From: Deltaproteobacteria bacterium | Lineage (GTDB): Bacteria > Desulfobacterota > Desulfobacteria > Desulfobacterales > Desulfobacteraceae | Direction of reading: 5' to 3' | DNA length: 5,859 nt | Assembly: GCA_019314105.1 (NCBI GenBank) | Contig: JAFCZY010000138.1 | Span: 1-5,859 of the forward strand | Notes under the pieces: model-generated | Databases searched by the model: none | What the model was told of the DNA's origin: nothing | The model's input: only the letters and a program-made list of their open reading frames with translations | Program-made: the position numbers and the translations under genes | Shown here: piece by piece, positions 1-5,859 of the stretch | Position numbering within the stretch: position 1 is the stretch's first letter | How the letters are laid out: every line of letters starts with the position of its first letter

Positions 1-333
1 CCCCAGGAATGGCTCATGGAATTGCAGCCCAATGTGTTCGTTGAGATGAGTGAAGAACTGGCAAAACTCCGGGGAATCAAGAACGGAGAACGTGTCAATG
101 TTACCAGTGCCCGGGCAAGCCTGGAGTGTACCGCTATTGTTACCAAACGGTTCAGACCCTTTAAAATCGACAATAAAACGGTTCACCAGGTGGGAATACC
201 CTGGCATTACGGCTGGCGCTGGCCATCCACCGGGACAGAAGAAAGCGCCAACCTTCTGACGCCTCCGGCGGGTGATGCAAACACCAGAATCCCTGAAACC
301 AAGGCCTTTATGGTCAATGTAATAAAGCTTTAA
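1..333 (+). CDS. fdhA: Formate dehydrogenase catalytic (alpha) subunit, C-terminal fragment
   Basis: The reading frame is open from the first base, so this is the last 110 codons of a gene that starts left of the window; an internal ATG at base 16 is not the start. Seen: the fragment matches the C-terminal molybdopterin-dinucleotide-binding domain of the DMSO-reductase superfamily. Diagnostic pieces are PNVFVEMSEELAKLRGIKNG near residues 10-29, HQVGIPWHYGW near 63-73, then SANLLTPPAGDAN and a terminal PETKAFMVNV strand, as in FdnG/FdhA-type formate dehydrogenases. Known: this subunit carries the Mo or W bis-MGD cofactor, usually a selenocysteine or cysteine ligand, and one [4Fe-4S] cluster, and is normally exported by Tat. 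All of those parts lie outside the window, so the metal, the Sec/Cys residue and the signal peptide cannot be judged. The iron-sulfur subunit and fdhE follow directly, which supports formate dehydrogenase over other family members such as nitrate or polysulfide reductases. Confidence 0.92.
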   Translation, partial: PQEWLMELQPNVFVEMSEELAKLRGIKNGERVNVTSARASLECTAIVTKRFRPFKIDNKTVHQVGIPWHYGWRWPSTGTEESANLLTPPAGDANTRIPETKAFMVNVIKL

Positions 334-343
334 AGGAGGTGAT
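331..343 (+). promoter_or_regulatory. Near-ideal Shine-Dalgarno for fdhB, overlapping the fdhA stop codon
   Basis: The bases TAAAGGAGGTGAT contain the fdhA stop codon (331-333) and run into AAGGAGGTGAT. This is essentially a full-length complement of the 3' end of bacterial 16S rRNA. The GGAGG core ends 10 bases before the fdhB ATG at 350. The overlap with the stop suggests that a ribosome finishing fdhA uncovers or hands over to this site, and that fdhB is translated at least as strongly as fdhA. It also fixes the fdhB start. Confidence 0.85.
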
Positions 344-349
344 GACAAC

Positions 350-1063
350 ATGTCTAAATCAATATTAATCGATACAACTATCTGTACTGCCTGCAGGGCG
401 TGCCAGGTTGCATGCAAGCAATGGCATGACCTGCCTGCTGAAAAAACAACAAACGTGGGGAGCTTTCAAAATCCCCAGGATCTCTCCTTTAATACCTACA
501 AACTTGTCCGGATGAATGAAGAGATCGTTAACAATCGACTTGAATGGCTATTTTTTCCGGATCAGTGCCGGCATTGTATGGATGCCCCCTGCCTTGAAAC
601 AGCATTCGATGAAACGGCAATCTATCGTGATCCTGCAACAGGGGCAATTTTATATACCACGGAAACTAAAAAACTGGATGCCGATGAAATCATCAGTTCA
701 TGCCCCTATAATATTCCCAGAAAGGCTGCGGACGGCACGCTTGCAAAATGTGACATGTGCAATGACCGGGTTCACAACGGGCTTAAACCTGCCTGTGTTA
801 CCGCCTGTCCCACAGGTGCCATGCAGTTTGGAGATCGGGAAGAAATCTTGGCCATAGCCCAAAAAAGACTTGGGAAGGTGAAGCAAAAATTTCCAAACGC
901 CATGCTGCTGAATCCGGATGAGGTCAATGTCATTTATCTGGTCGGCCATGATCCAAAATTCTATGCGGACTATGCTGTGGCAAGCACAAACAAGGGCGGG
1001 TTAAGCCGTAGTGTTGCCCTACGTAAAATGATGGGGCCATTTGCCCGGATGATGAAGGTATAA
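350..1063 (+). CDS. fdhB: Formate dehydrogenase iron-sulfur (beta) subunit, three [4Fe-4S] clusters
   Basis: A 237-residue ferredoxin-like electron-transfer subunit that takes electrons from the catalytic subunit. Seen: cysteines fall in three groups: C12-x2-C15-x2-C18-x3-C22, then C73-x2-C76-x4-C81, then C118 (CPYNIPR), C134-x2-C137, C149 and C153 (CPTGAM). These 12 cysteines suit three [4Fe-4S] clusters. Position 85, where the four-cluster FdnH/NrfC-type proteins have a further cysteine, is alanine. Known: this reduced pattern, with CRHC and CPYNIPR, is that of the beta subunit of soluble periplasmic FdhAB of Desulfovibrio. There is no signal peptide and no C-terminal transmembrane helix, so it probably crosses the membrane as a Tat hitchhiker with the alpha subunit and stays unanchored. 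The last 20 residues are basic and methionine-rich (GPFARMMKV end); their role is unknown. The gene starts 16 bases after the fdhA stop, so the two are co-transcribed. The electron acceptor (for example a c3-type cytochrome) is not encoded here. Confidence 0.93.
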   Translation: MSKSILIDTTICTACRACQVACKQWHDLPAEKTTNVGSFQNPQDLSFNTYKLVRMNEEIVNNRLEWLFFPDQCRHCMDAPCLETAFDETAIYRDPATGAILYTTETKKLDADEIISSCPYNIPRKAADGTLAKCDMCNDRVHNGLKPACVTACPTGAMQFGDREEILAIAQKRLGKVKQKFPNAMLLNPDEVNVIYLVGHDPKFYADYAVASTNKGGLSRSVALRKMMGPFARMMKV

Positions 1064-1084
1064 GCAGTATTCAATCTTATTTTG

Positions 1085-1117
1085 CTGCCCGGGAGAATCG
1101 TATATTTCCCCGGGCAG
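1085..1117 (+). promoter_or_regulatory. GC-rich stem-loop between fdhB and fdhE
   Basis: A perfect 9-bp inverted repeat: CTGCCCGGG at 1085-1093 and CCCGGGCAG at 1109-1117, with a 15-base AT-rich loop. It sits in an otherwise AT-rich 72-base gap and ends 6 bases before the fdhE Shine-Dalgarno. No T-tract follows (the next bases are ATTTCC), so it is not a normal intrinsic terminator. An intercistronic mRNA-stability or processing hairpin, a leaky terminator, or a brake on fdhE translation would all fit. It is palindromic enough to be a protein-binding site, but the long loop argues for RNA structure. Confidence 0.6.
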
Positions 1118-1123
1118 ATTTCC

Positions 1124-1128
1124 AAGGA
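1124..1128 (+). promoter_or_regulatory. Ribosome binding site that fixes the fdhE start
   Basis: AAGGA lies 7 bases before the ATG at 1136. The frame is open further upstream to a TTG at 1082, but that start has no good Shine-Dalgarno and its first codons would encode only the inverted repeat. The ATG is therefore preferred. Confidence 0.7.
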
Positions 1129-1135
1129 CAAAAAT

Positions 1136-2011
1136 ATGATAACAATTGAACAATTGAAACAGTCTTCTGATTTGATCAAAAAATTCAGACCCTCTTACCA
1201 GTCGATCCTTGATTTTTACACCCGAATTTTTATGGCCCAGGAAGAAAGCCGGGAGAAGATCCAGTTGTCCTCTGTCATCATTGAACCTGATCTGCTGAAA
1301 ATAAAACAAAAGAATGAACTGCCATTAATTGATCAATCTGAATTTTTAATTGATTTAAATACAGCAGAACAATTGTTTGACACAATCTGCAACCTGGCAG
1401 ATACCTTTGCACCAAATCTGTCATCCAATGCCCGGATGTTAAAGGATGGCAGGCATCATCATACCTTAAATCTGGAAACACTATTTTTGGCTATCCTTAA
1501 CAATCAGGCATTACCCCTGCATGAACTATCTATGAGTTTGGACATACCTGAACACGAACTTATCTTTTTTGGTTATACCAGTATCGCCCCGAGTATCTGG
1601 ACTTGTTCAGAACAGCTTGAAGCCTATCTTACCGATATGCCGAATTTTAAAAAAGGGTACTGCCCCGTCTGTGGGAATCATCCGGATATGGGGTTTCTGG
1701 ACAAAGACGGCAACCGCCATTTAAAATGTTGCTTCTGCGCTCATGAATGGCTGGTCAAACGGATGGGGTGTGTATTTTGTGATAACAATGATAAAGATAA
1801 TCTGCATTATTTTTTCAACGAAGAAGAAAAAGAATACCGGGTAAATCTGTGTGATAACTGCCATAAGTATATTAAAATAGTTGATTTAAGACAAATGGAT
1901 CGTGCATTTTATCCAAAACTGGAGCAGATCGCTACCCTTCATCTTGATATGAAAGCCAGTGAAAAAGGATATACCACTACTGGATCACTTACCCATGATG
2001 TCTCTTTATAG
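1136..2011 (+). CDS. fdhE: Formate dehydrogenase accessory protein FdhE
   Basis: A 291-residue cytoplasmic protein of the FdhE family. Seen: an all-helical-looking N-terminal half followed by a cysteine-rich half with four CxxC pairs at C176/C179 (CPVCGNHPDMG), C198/C201 (in CCFCAHEW), C212/C215 and C239/C242 (CDNCHKYIK). The order, the spacing and the HEWxVxRxxC segment are those of E. coli FdhE; the four pairs make rubredoxin-like metal sites. C199 makes an extra cysteine beside the second pair. Known: FdhE interacts with the catalytic subunits of respiratory formate dehydrogenases and is needed for their activity, acting before Tat export. Its presence supports an exported enzyme. The length is slightly below the roughly 300 residues of the E. 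coli protein. The gene lies 72 bases after fdhB on the same strand, with a hairpin between, so it is probably the last gene of the operon with its level set separately. No fdhD or Mo-cofactor genes are in view. Confidence 0.93.
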   Translation: MITIEQLKQSSDLIKKFRPSYQSILDFYTRIFMAQEESREKIQLSSVIIEPDLLKIKQKNELPLIDQSEFLIDLNTAEQLFDTICNLADTFAPNLSSNARMLKDGRHHHTLNLETLFLAILNNQALPLHELSMSLDIPEHELIFFGYTSIAPSIWTCSEQLEAYLTDMPNFKKGYCPVCGNHPDMGFLDKDGNRHLKCCFCAHEWLVKRMGCVFCDNNDKDNLHYFFNEEEKEYRVNLCDNCHKYIKIVDLRQMDRAFYPKLEQIATLHLDMKASEKGYTTTGSLTHDVSL

Positions 2012-2031
2012 CTTAAAAATTAAGTTTTTTT
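2012..2031 (+). terminator. Weak AT-rich hairpin and T-tract at the end of the fdh operon
   Basis: Directly after the fdhE stop, CTTAA (2012-2016), a 3-base AAA loop and TTAAG (2020-2024) form a 5-bp stem, followed by seven T residues (2025-2031). The shape is that of an intrinsic terminator for the plus strand, but the stem has only one G-C pair and would be weak. Read on the minus strand the same hairpin has no T-tract after it, so it would not stop the opposing transcript. The T-tract reaches into the stop codon of the convergent gene. Confidence 0.4.
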
Positions 2032-5000
2032 ATCTGGACTTTATCTTATAGAAAATATCCAGTGTCTGCACATCCGGTTCTGTTCCCAGATCCTTTTTTA
2101 ATAAGGCACGACACTCCTGAAAAACAGCCATGGCCCTGTTTTTCTGACCGGAATCCGCATATAAAATCATCAAGTTCTGATAGACTGCTTCAAGATAAGG
2201 TTCTGCCTCACAAATAAGTTGCCAGGTGTCAATGGCCTTATTCATCTGATTCAGTTCTTCGTGAAGCATGGCCTTTTTTTGCAAAAACTCAATATATCTT
2301 GACTTAAAAAATTCTCTTTTCCGAAATATCCATCCCAGATAAGGTTCTTCAGCAAAATAATCCCCTTTATAAATTTTCACTGCCTTGTCATACCATTCAA
2401 GCGCGGTTTCAAACCGATTGTTTTTTTCATTTTCCATGGCCATTGCACCAAAGGCAATAAACTCATCTACATCAAGCGTGACAAGCTTCGGATCAAGGGA
2501 TATCAGCCCGGCCTTTTGAATAATATAAGCATATCCAAATTCCTTTTTAAAATCAGGTTCTATCGCCTTTCGCAGGCGATGAAGGTTAATTTTAAAATTT
2601 TTTTCTCCTGCTTTGGCTGTTGCTTCCGGCCATAAATCATCAATTAAAATTTCTTTTGGGATATCCCTTGATCCGTGAAGTACGATTGATTTAAGCAACA
2701 GCAGGGGCTTTGCCCCCTCAAATGCAGCAGTAATCACTACTTTATTACCACTAAATACATTAAACTGCCCAAGCGTTTCGATTCTGATTCCTGATAAAAG
2801 TCCTCTATACAGGGGTTTAAAATTTTCTATCATGCTGTTCTTTTGTCCCTGTTTTCCCGAACCCGTCAACCAATCCATCTGTTCAAAAATTTCTGCCCGA
2901 TCACATTGTAAAATCAAAGAAACTGCGTAAGGCTCAAAGGGTTTAATTCTATTGGATGCTGCCATTAATAAAAGCCCCTTGATCAACACCTTCTCAGTAA
3001 TTAAAGGGAAAAACACATACCCTTTCTGCAAGGCTTTCTCAAGCCCCCGACGCAAATAGTCAAATGCCGATTGAGGGTCATTGCACTCCCAGGATAATAT
3101 CCCTAATGTGAAACAGCTTTCCGTACAACAAAGATCAGACGAAATCCGCTCAAAATAATCAAGAGCTTGCAGCAGCATATGTTTCGCCTTTGAAAAGTTT
3201 TTACCGCAAAAATAGATCATGCCCGCCAGTTGCTGGGTTAAAAAATAATGAATATCTCCTTTTTTTGCCAGTTCAAGCTGTTTTAACGCCGTTTGAATCT
3301 CCTGCTCAGCCTCTTTGCATTTTTCTTCCTTTAAAAAGCTTATCGCCTTAATTCGATGAGAAATTCCTTTATAAAAATCATTTCCTTCCAATATTGAAAA
3401 ATCATTCAAATGATCTGCCATCTGACGTGCTTCATCAAATTGTTTTGTATAAACCATATGCAGGGCTTTGGCTTCAACAAATCCCGGATATAAAAAAATC
3501 AATCCAAATTTCTCTATATCCTGTTCAGACTGGTTTAATAATTCTCTTGCATCATTAAATCGACCATTTTTCAGTGCAAAATCAATATCCACAATACTTT
3601 GAAGGGCTCTGTATTCCGGGTTCTGTCCTTGCTGAGGAATCTCTTTTATTTTTAACAGCATCTGCCTTGCCCTGACAAAATCTCCCCCCTGGACATATCC
3701 AAATGTCATGGTAATAGATGCATTAAGCTCCAGATCAGGCGTATTGATCTGCCGGCCCAGAAGAATGGCATTCTGGCAGGCAGATACGCCTTTCGGGATA
3801 TCTCCGTCTCCTGCAATGTAGCCCAAACCTATCTTCTGCCACAACACTGTTCTTGCCCATGGATATCTATTTTTTTGATGAATATGACGAAGCTGTTTTT
3901 CACCCTTTTTAATCCAGTCCAGAATCATTCTGGAAGGCTGACGGATAAACACCGCCGCTTCAATTAGATAGGCAATAGACAACAATATGCCCCGATGATC
4001 ATGAAGTTGTTCAAATAGCTCAAACGCCTTTTGAAACGCCCTGATATTTTTCTTCCCACCTTTGATACGCCGGGTCATGGTAGAAAAAAATATCAACCAG
4101 GGATCCGTCTGAATCATTTTATCCGGAAGACGATTGATCCACTTCTCAAGCCCGGACATCTTTCCTTTAATAATATAATCTGTACCTTTGATTTTGATAA
4201 TACGAACCATCTCTGAAAACGCATCTGCCTGGAAAAAATACGTCATTGCCTGTTCATGATCTTTTCTTTCCCAAAGAAACTGCCCGATTTTCTGATGAAT
4301 CGTTTTATAGGCACCACTGCCCTTTGTCTTTAAAAAATCCTGTAAAAGGAATTCTCTGAACAACCTGTGATATTTAAATTTTGGCCATCTACTGTCTGAA
4401 TCGATTCGCTGGATGAACAAATTTCTTTTTTCAAGCTCGGTTAAAATTTTCAGTGCATCGGGCAAATTAAAAACATGATGAACCATCTCAAGATCAATAA
4501 TATCTAAAATAGATGTTTTGATTAAAAATTCACGGGTTGCTTCTGGAATAGTTTTGTAAATCTCTTGTGAAAAGAAATCAAAAGCTTCCGATGATAACCG
4601 ATCTGGAAGATGGTACAGATCTTTGAACTGCCGCATGGATTCTGACACTAACACAAGCCCCCCTGCCCAGCCATCCGTACTCTTGTGAATCTTTTCGATA
4701 TCACTATGATTGGCCTGGAGTTTTCCTGTGAAAAACAACCTGGTTTCATCAAGGGTAAAGGCAAGATCATCATTTGTGAGTACAAACATATTGTGCTCCA
4801 TCTTGAGCCGCGGGATAGTGAAAGATGGGATACTTCTGGATAAAACAAAAAATTTCAACTGATCAAATCGAATGTCAAGAATACCTTTAACAAGCTGGAA
4901 ACCGGATGAGGTTTCATCAATCGCTTCAAAATCATCCAGCACAAGAATGACAGGCGTCATCAACTCCTGAAGGAGGATGGCCAGACCTTCAATATATCTT

Positions 5001-5320
5001 AACACTCCCTTTTCCGTGCCAAGGGTCGTGTCAGGAATAAAGACATCCGACGCCGTCCTGTTTTCTCCAGACACCGCGTAGAGCCCTCTGACAAGCTTAT
5101 CTGATAATTTAATATAATCTGCGTCATCCTCGGAAAGATGAAACCATAAAACAGGGTCGTGCAAAGGGTGAAGATAAGACGCCACAAGGGTTGATTTCCC
5201 CTGGGCAGCCTGGCCCGTAATCAGAAAATTCTGCCGGTGAAAATTTTCATCCAAAGCCAGGAACAGGCGTTTCCGCTTGACGACATCTGAAACATGGGGA
5301 GAGGAATATCGAGTGATCAT
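2030..5320 (-). CDS. Large STAND-ATPase / TPR / SARP-BTAD transcriptional regulator
   Basis: A 1096-residue signal-integrating transcription factor, probably cytoplasmic; there is no signal peptide or membrane segment. Seen, in order: a MalT-like STAND NTPase at about 1-330, with Walker A G36-x4-GKST, Walker B ILVLDDF (125-131), the SR motif at 161-162, the DGWAGGL motif at 216-222, a winged-helix piece near 258-300 (EATREFLIKTSIL) and YHRLFREFL at 318-325; then helical TPR-like repeats at about 340-800; then an OmpR/SARP-type winged helix at about 845-944 (LIDDLWPEA, recognition helix around 906-920) and a bacterial transcriptional activator domain at about 951-1092 ending in LGTEP. Known: in MalT-type proteins ATP and an inducer bound through the TPR part drive assembly and DNA binding; MalT itself carries a LuxR-type domain where this protein has SARP-BTAD. 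The inducer cannot be read from the sequence. The ATG at 5320 is the first possible start, because an in-frame TAG lies 6 bases upstream. Its Shine-Dalgarno is poor, so translation is probably coupled to the REC-STAS gene 14 bases upstream. Confidence 0.9.
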   Translation of the reverse strand: MITRYSSPHVSDVVKRKRLFLALDENFHRQNFLITGQAAQGKSTLVASYLHPLHDPVLWFHLSEDDADYIKLSDKLVRGLYAVSGENRTASDVFIPDTTLGTEKGVLRYIEGLAILLQELMTPVILVLDDFEAIDETSSGFQLVKGILDIRFDQLKFFVLSRSIPSFTIPRLKMEHNMFVLTNDDLAFTLDETRLFFTGKLQANHSDIEKIHKSTDGWAGGLVLVSESMRQFKDLYHLPDRLSSEAFDFFSQEIYKTIPEATREFLIKTSILDIIDLEMVHHVFNLPDALKILTELEKRNLFIQRIDSDSRWPKFKYHRLFREFLLQDFLKTKGSGAYKTIHQKIGQFLWERKDHEQAMTYFFQADAFSEMVRIIKIKGTDYIIKGKMSGLEKWINRLPDKMIQTDPWLIFFSTMTRRIKGGKKNIRAFQKAFELFEQLHDHRGILLSIAYLIEAAVFIRQPSRMILDWIKKGEKQLRHIHQKNRYPWARTVLWQKIGLGYIAGDGDIPKGVSACQNAILLGRQINTPDLELNASITMTFGYVQGGDFVRARQMLLKIKEIPQQGQNPEYRALQSIVDIDFALKNGRFNDARELLNQSEQDIEKFGLIFLYPGFVEAKALHMVYTKQFDEARQMADHLNDFSILEGNDFYKGISHRIKAISFLKEEKCKEAEQEIQTALKQLELAKKGDIHYFLTQQLAGMIYFCGKNFSKAKHMLLQALDYFERISSDLCCTESCFTLGILSWECNDPQSAFDYLRRGLEKALQKGYVFFPLITEKVLIKGLLLMAASNRIKPFEPYAVSLILQCDRAEIFEQMDWLTGSGKQGQKNSMIENFKPLYRGLLSGIRIETLGQFNVFSGNKVVITAAFEGAKPLLLLKSIVLHGSRDIPKEILIDDLWPEATAKAGEKNFKINLHRLRKAIEPDFKKEFGYAYIIQKAGLISLDPKLVTLDVDEFIAFGAMAMENEKNNRFETALEWYDKAVKIYKGDYFAEEPYLGWIFRKREFFKSRYIEFLQKKAMLHEELNQMNKAIDTWQLICEAEPYLEAVYQNLMILYADSGQKNRAMAVFQECRALLKKDLGTEPDVQTLDIFYKIKSR

Positions 5321-5334
5321 GATAATCTACCAGC

Positions 5335-5859
5335 TTACTCTTCCAACGATACCGCTTTAAGCGTTACCATCTTGTCAATTCCGACCATCTGGAATACTTT
5401 CACATAATTATAGGACAGATTTTCCATACCGATAGCAACCCCTTCCTTCTTTCTTAAATCCTGTATCACCGCCATTAAAAGAGATATACCTGATCGATCA
5501 ATGGAAAAACTGTCATCAAATATCAGACGAACTTCTTTGATAGTCTTCAGTGAGTCAGATTTAAACAATGATAAAAAAGATTCTTTTGCCGATACCGTCA
5601 ATTTTCCTTTTACCAAAATAATAAATGTATTCCTCTCTATTGTTCCAGCAAATTCAAAGGGCATATCCTGCGGCATTTGTTTTCTTTTTTCAGCCCGTGC
5701 AAGAGCGGAATCCAACGCCTGTCTCTCAACCGGTTTATTGATAAAATCAGACGCATTCAAATCAAGCGCCTCCACTGCATTTTCCATGTCTCCATGACCG
5801 GTAATAATAATGACTTCCGCAGGCTTTCCGGTTTTTCTGATTCGGCGCAGTACTTCAAG
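5335..5859 (-). CDS. Response-regulator receiver fused to a STAS domain, C-terminal part
   Basis: The frame is open to the right edge, so 174 residues of a longer protein are visible; the ATG at 5787 lies inside the receiver domain and is not the start. Seen, numbering from the edge: the second half of a CheY-like receiver domain with the conserved T20 (IIITGHG), the aromatic switch residue F39 and the K42-P43 pair (DFINKPV); then a linker of about 20 charged residues; then a STAS domain from about residue 67 with the D121-R122-S123-G124 loop and a terminal helix ending near GIDKMV. Known: STAS domains of the SpoIIAA type are phosphorylated on the serine before the glycine, which is kept here (S123), with the preceding serine replaced by arginine. 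The phospho-acceptor aspartate of the receiver is outside the window. There is no DNA-binding domain in the visible part, so output is probably by protein contact. It is co-directional with the large regulator, 14 bases apart, and is probably in one operon with it. A histidine kinase may lie further right. Confidence 0.87.
   Translation of the reverse strand, partial: LEVLRRIRKTGKPAEVIIITGHGDMENAVEALDLNASDFINKPVERQALDSALARAEKRKQMPQDMPFEFAGTIERNTFIILVKGKLTVSAKESFLSLFKSDSLKTIKEVRLIFDDSFSIDRSGISLLMAVIQDLRKKEGVAIGMENLSYNYVKVFQMVGIDKMVTLKAVSLEE

Noticed and set aside
342..368. ATG at 342 opening an 8-codon leader reading frame that overlaps the fdhB start.
   Set aside because: It lies only 2 bases after the GGAGG core, too close for initiation, and is out of frame with fdhB; the ATG at 350 has proper spacing and begins the conserved N-terminus.
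1082..1135. An upstream TTG start for fdhE that would give a 309-residue protein.
   Set aside because: It lacks a Shine-Dalgarno, and its extra 18 residues are just the translated inverted repeat; the ATG at 1136 has AAGGA at good spacing.
1019..1309. A 96-codon minus-strand reading frame across the fdhB-fdhE junction.
   Set aside because: It is antisense to two well-supported genes and runs through the inverted repeat; no motif or start signal supports it.
3083..3130. Cysteine cluster in the regulator's TPR region (C731, C732, C736, C746), considered as a metal or redox site.
   Set aside because: The spacing matches no known metal-binding motif and the residues fall at ordinary positions in helical repeats, so it is not strong enough to report as a site.
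4031..4216. A 61-codon plus-strand reading frame inside the regulator gene.
   Set aside because: It lies wholly antisense to the TPR region, shows no family features and has no ribosome binding site that I can see.
5501..5797. A 98-codon plus-strand reading frame opposite the REC-STAS gene.
   Set aside because: The minus-strand frame encodes clear receiver and STAS motifs; the plus-strand product is composition-driven and resembles nothing.

Overview
The window holds two gene groups that face each other. The plus-strand group (bases 1-2011) is the end of a respiratory formate dehydrogenase operon. It contains the C-terminal 110 codons of the molybdenum/tungsten-bis-MGD catalytic subunit, a complete 237-residue iron-sulfur subunit, and the accessory factor FdhE. 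The minus-strand group (bases 5859-2030) is a signalling/regulatory pair. It contains the C-terminal part of a response-regulator receiver domain fused to a STAS domain, followed 14 bases later by a 1096-residue regulator. That regulator has a MalT-like STAND ATPase at the N-terminus, a long TPR-like helical middle, and a SARP-type winged helix plus BTAD at the C-terminus.

The source is probably an anaerobic, sulfate-reducing-type bacterium of the Desulfobacterota (Desulfobacter/Desulfobacula-like). This is an inference. The iron-sulfur subunit has the 12-cysteine, three-cluster layout and the CRHC/CPYNIPR motifs of the Desulfovibrio-type periplasmic FdhAB enzyme, not the 16-cysteine FdnH layout with a C-terminal membrane helix. 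The DNA is moderately AT-rich with low-GC intergenic gaps, which fits. No rRNA or tRNA is present to settle it.

Layout: fdhA 3' end (1-333); a near-ideal Shine-Dalgarno overlapping the fdhA stop; fdhB (350-1063); a 72-base gap with a GC-rich 9-bp inverted repeat (1085-1117); fdhE (1136-2011); an 18-base convergent gap with a weak AT-rich hairpin and T-tract; the STAND-BTAD regulator on the minus strand (5320-2030); and the partial REC-STAS gene on the minus strand (5859-5335), running off the right edge.

How they work together: FdhA oxidises formate (or reduces CO2) and passes electrons through the FdhB clusters to a carrier. FdhE acts in the cytoplasm on the catalytic subunit before the enzyme is exported. 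The minus-strand pair looks like one signalling unit in which a phosphorylation-responsive REC-STAS protein is encoded just upstream of a large ligand/partner-gated transcription factor. Adjacency suggests, but does not show, that it controls the formate dehydrogenase genes. I found no CRISPR array, insertion sequence, tRNA or phage feature. The most unusual part is the REC-STAS / STAND-BTAD pairing.
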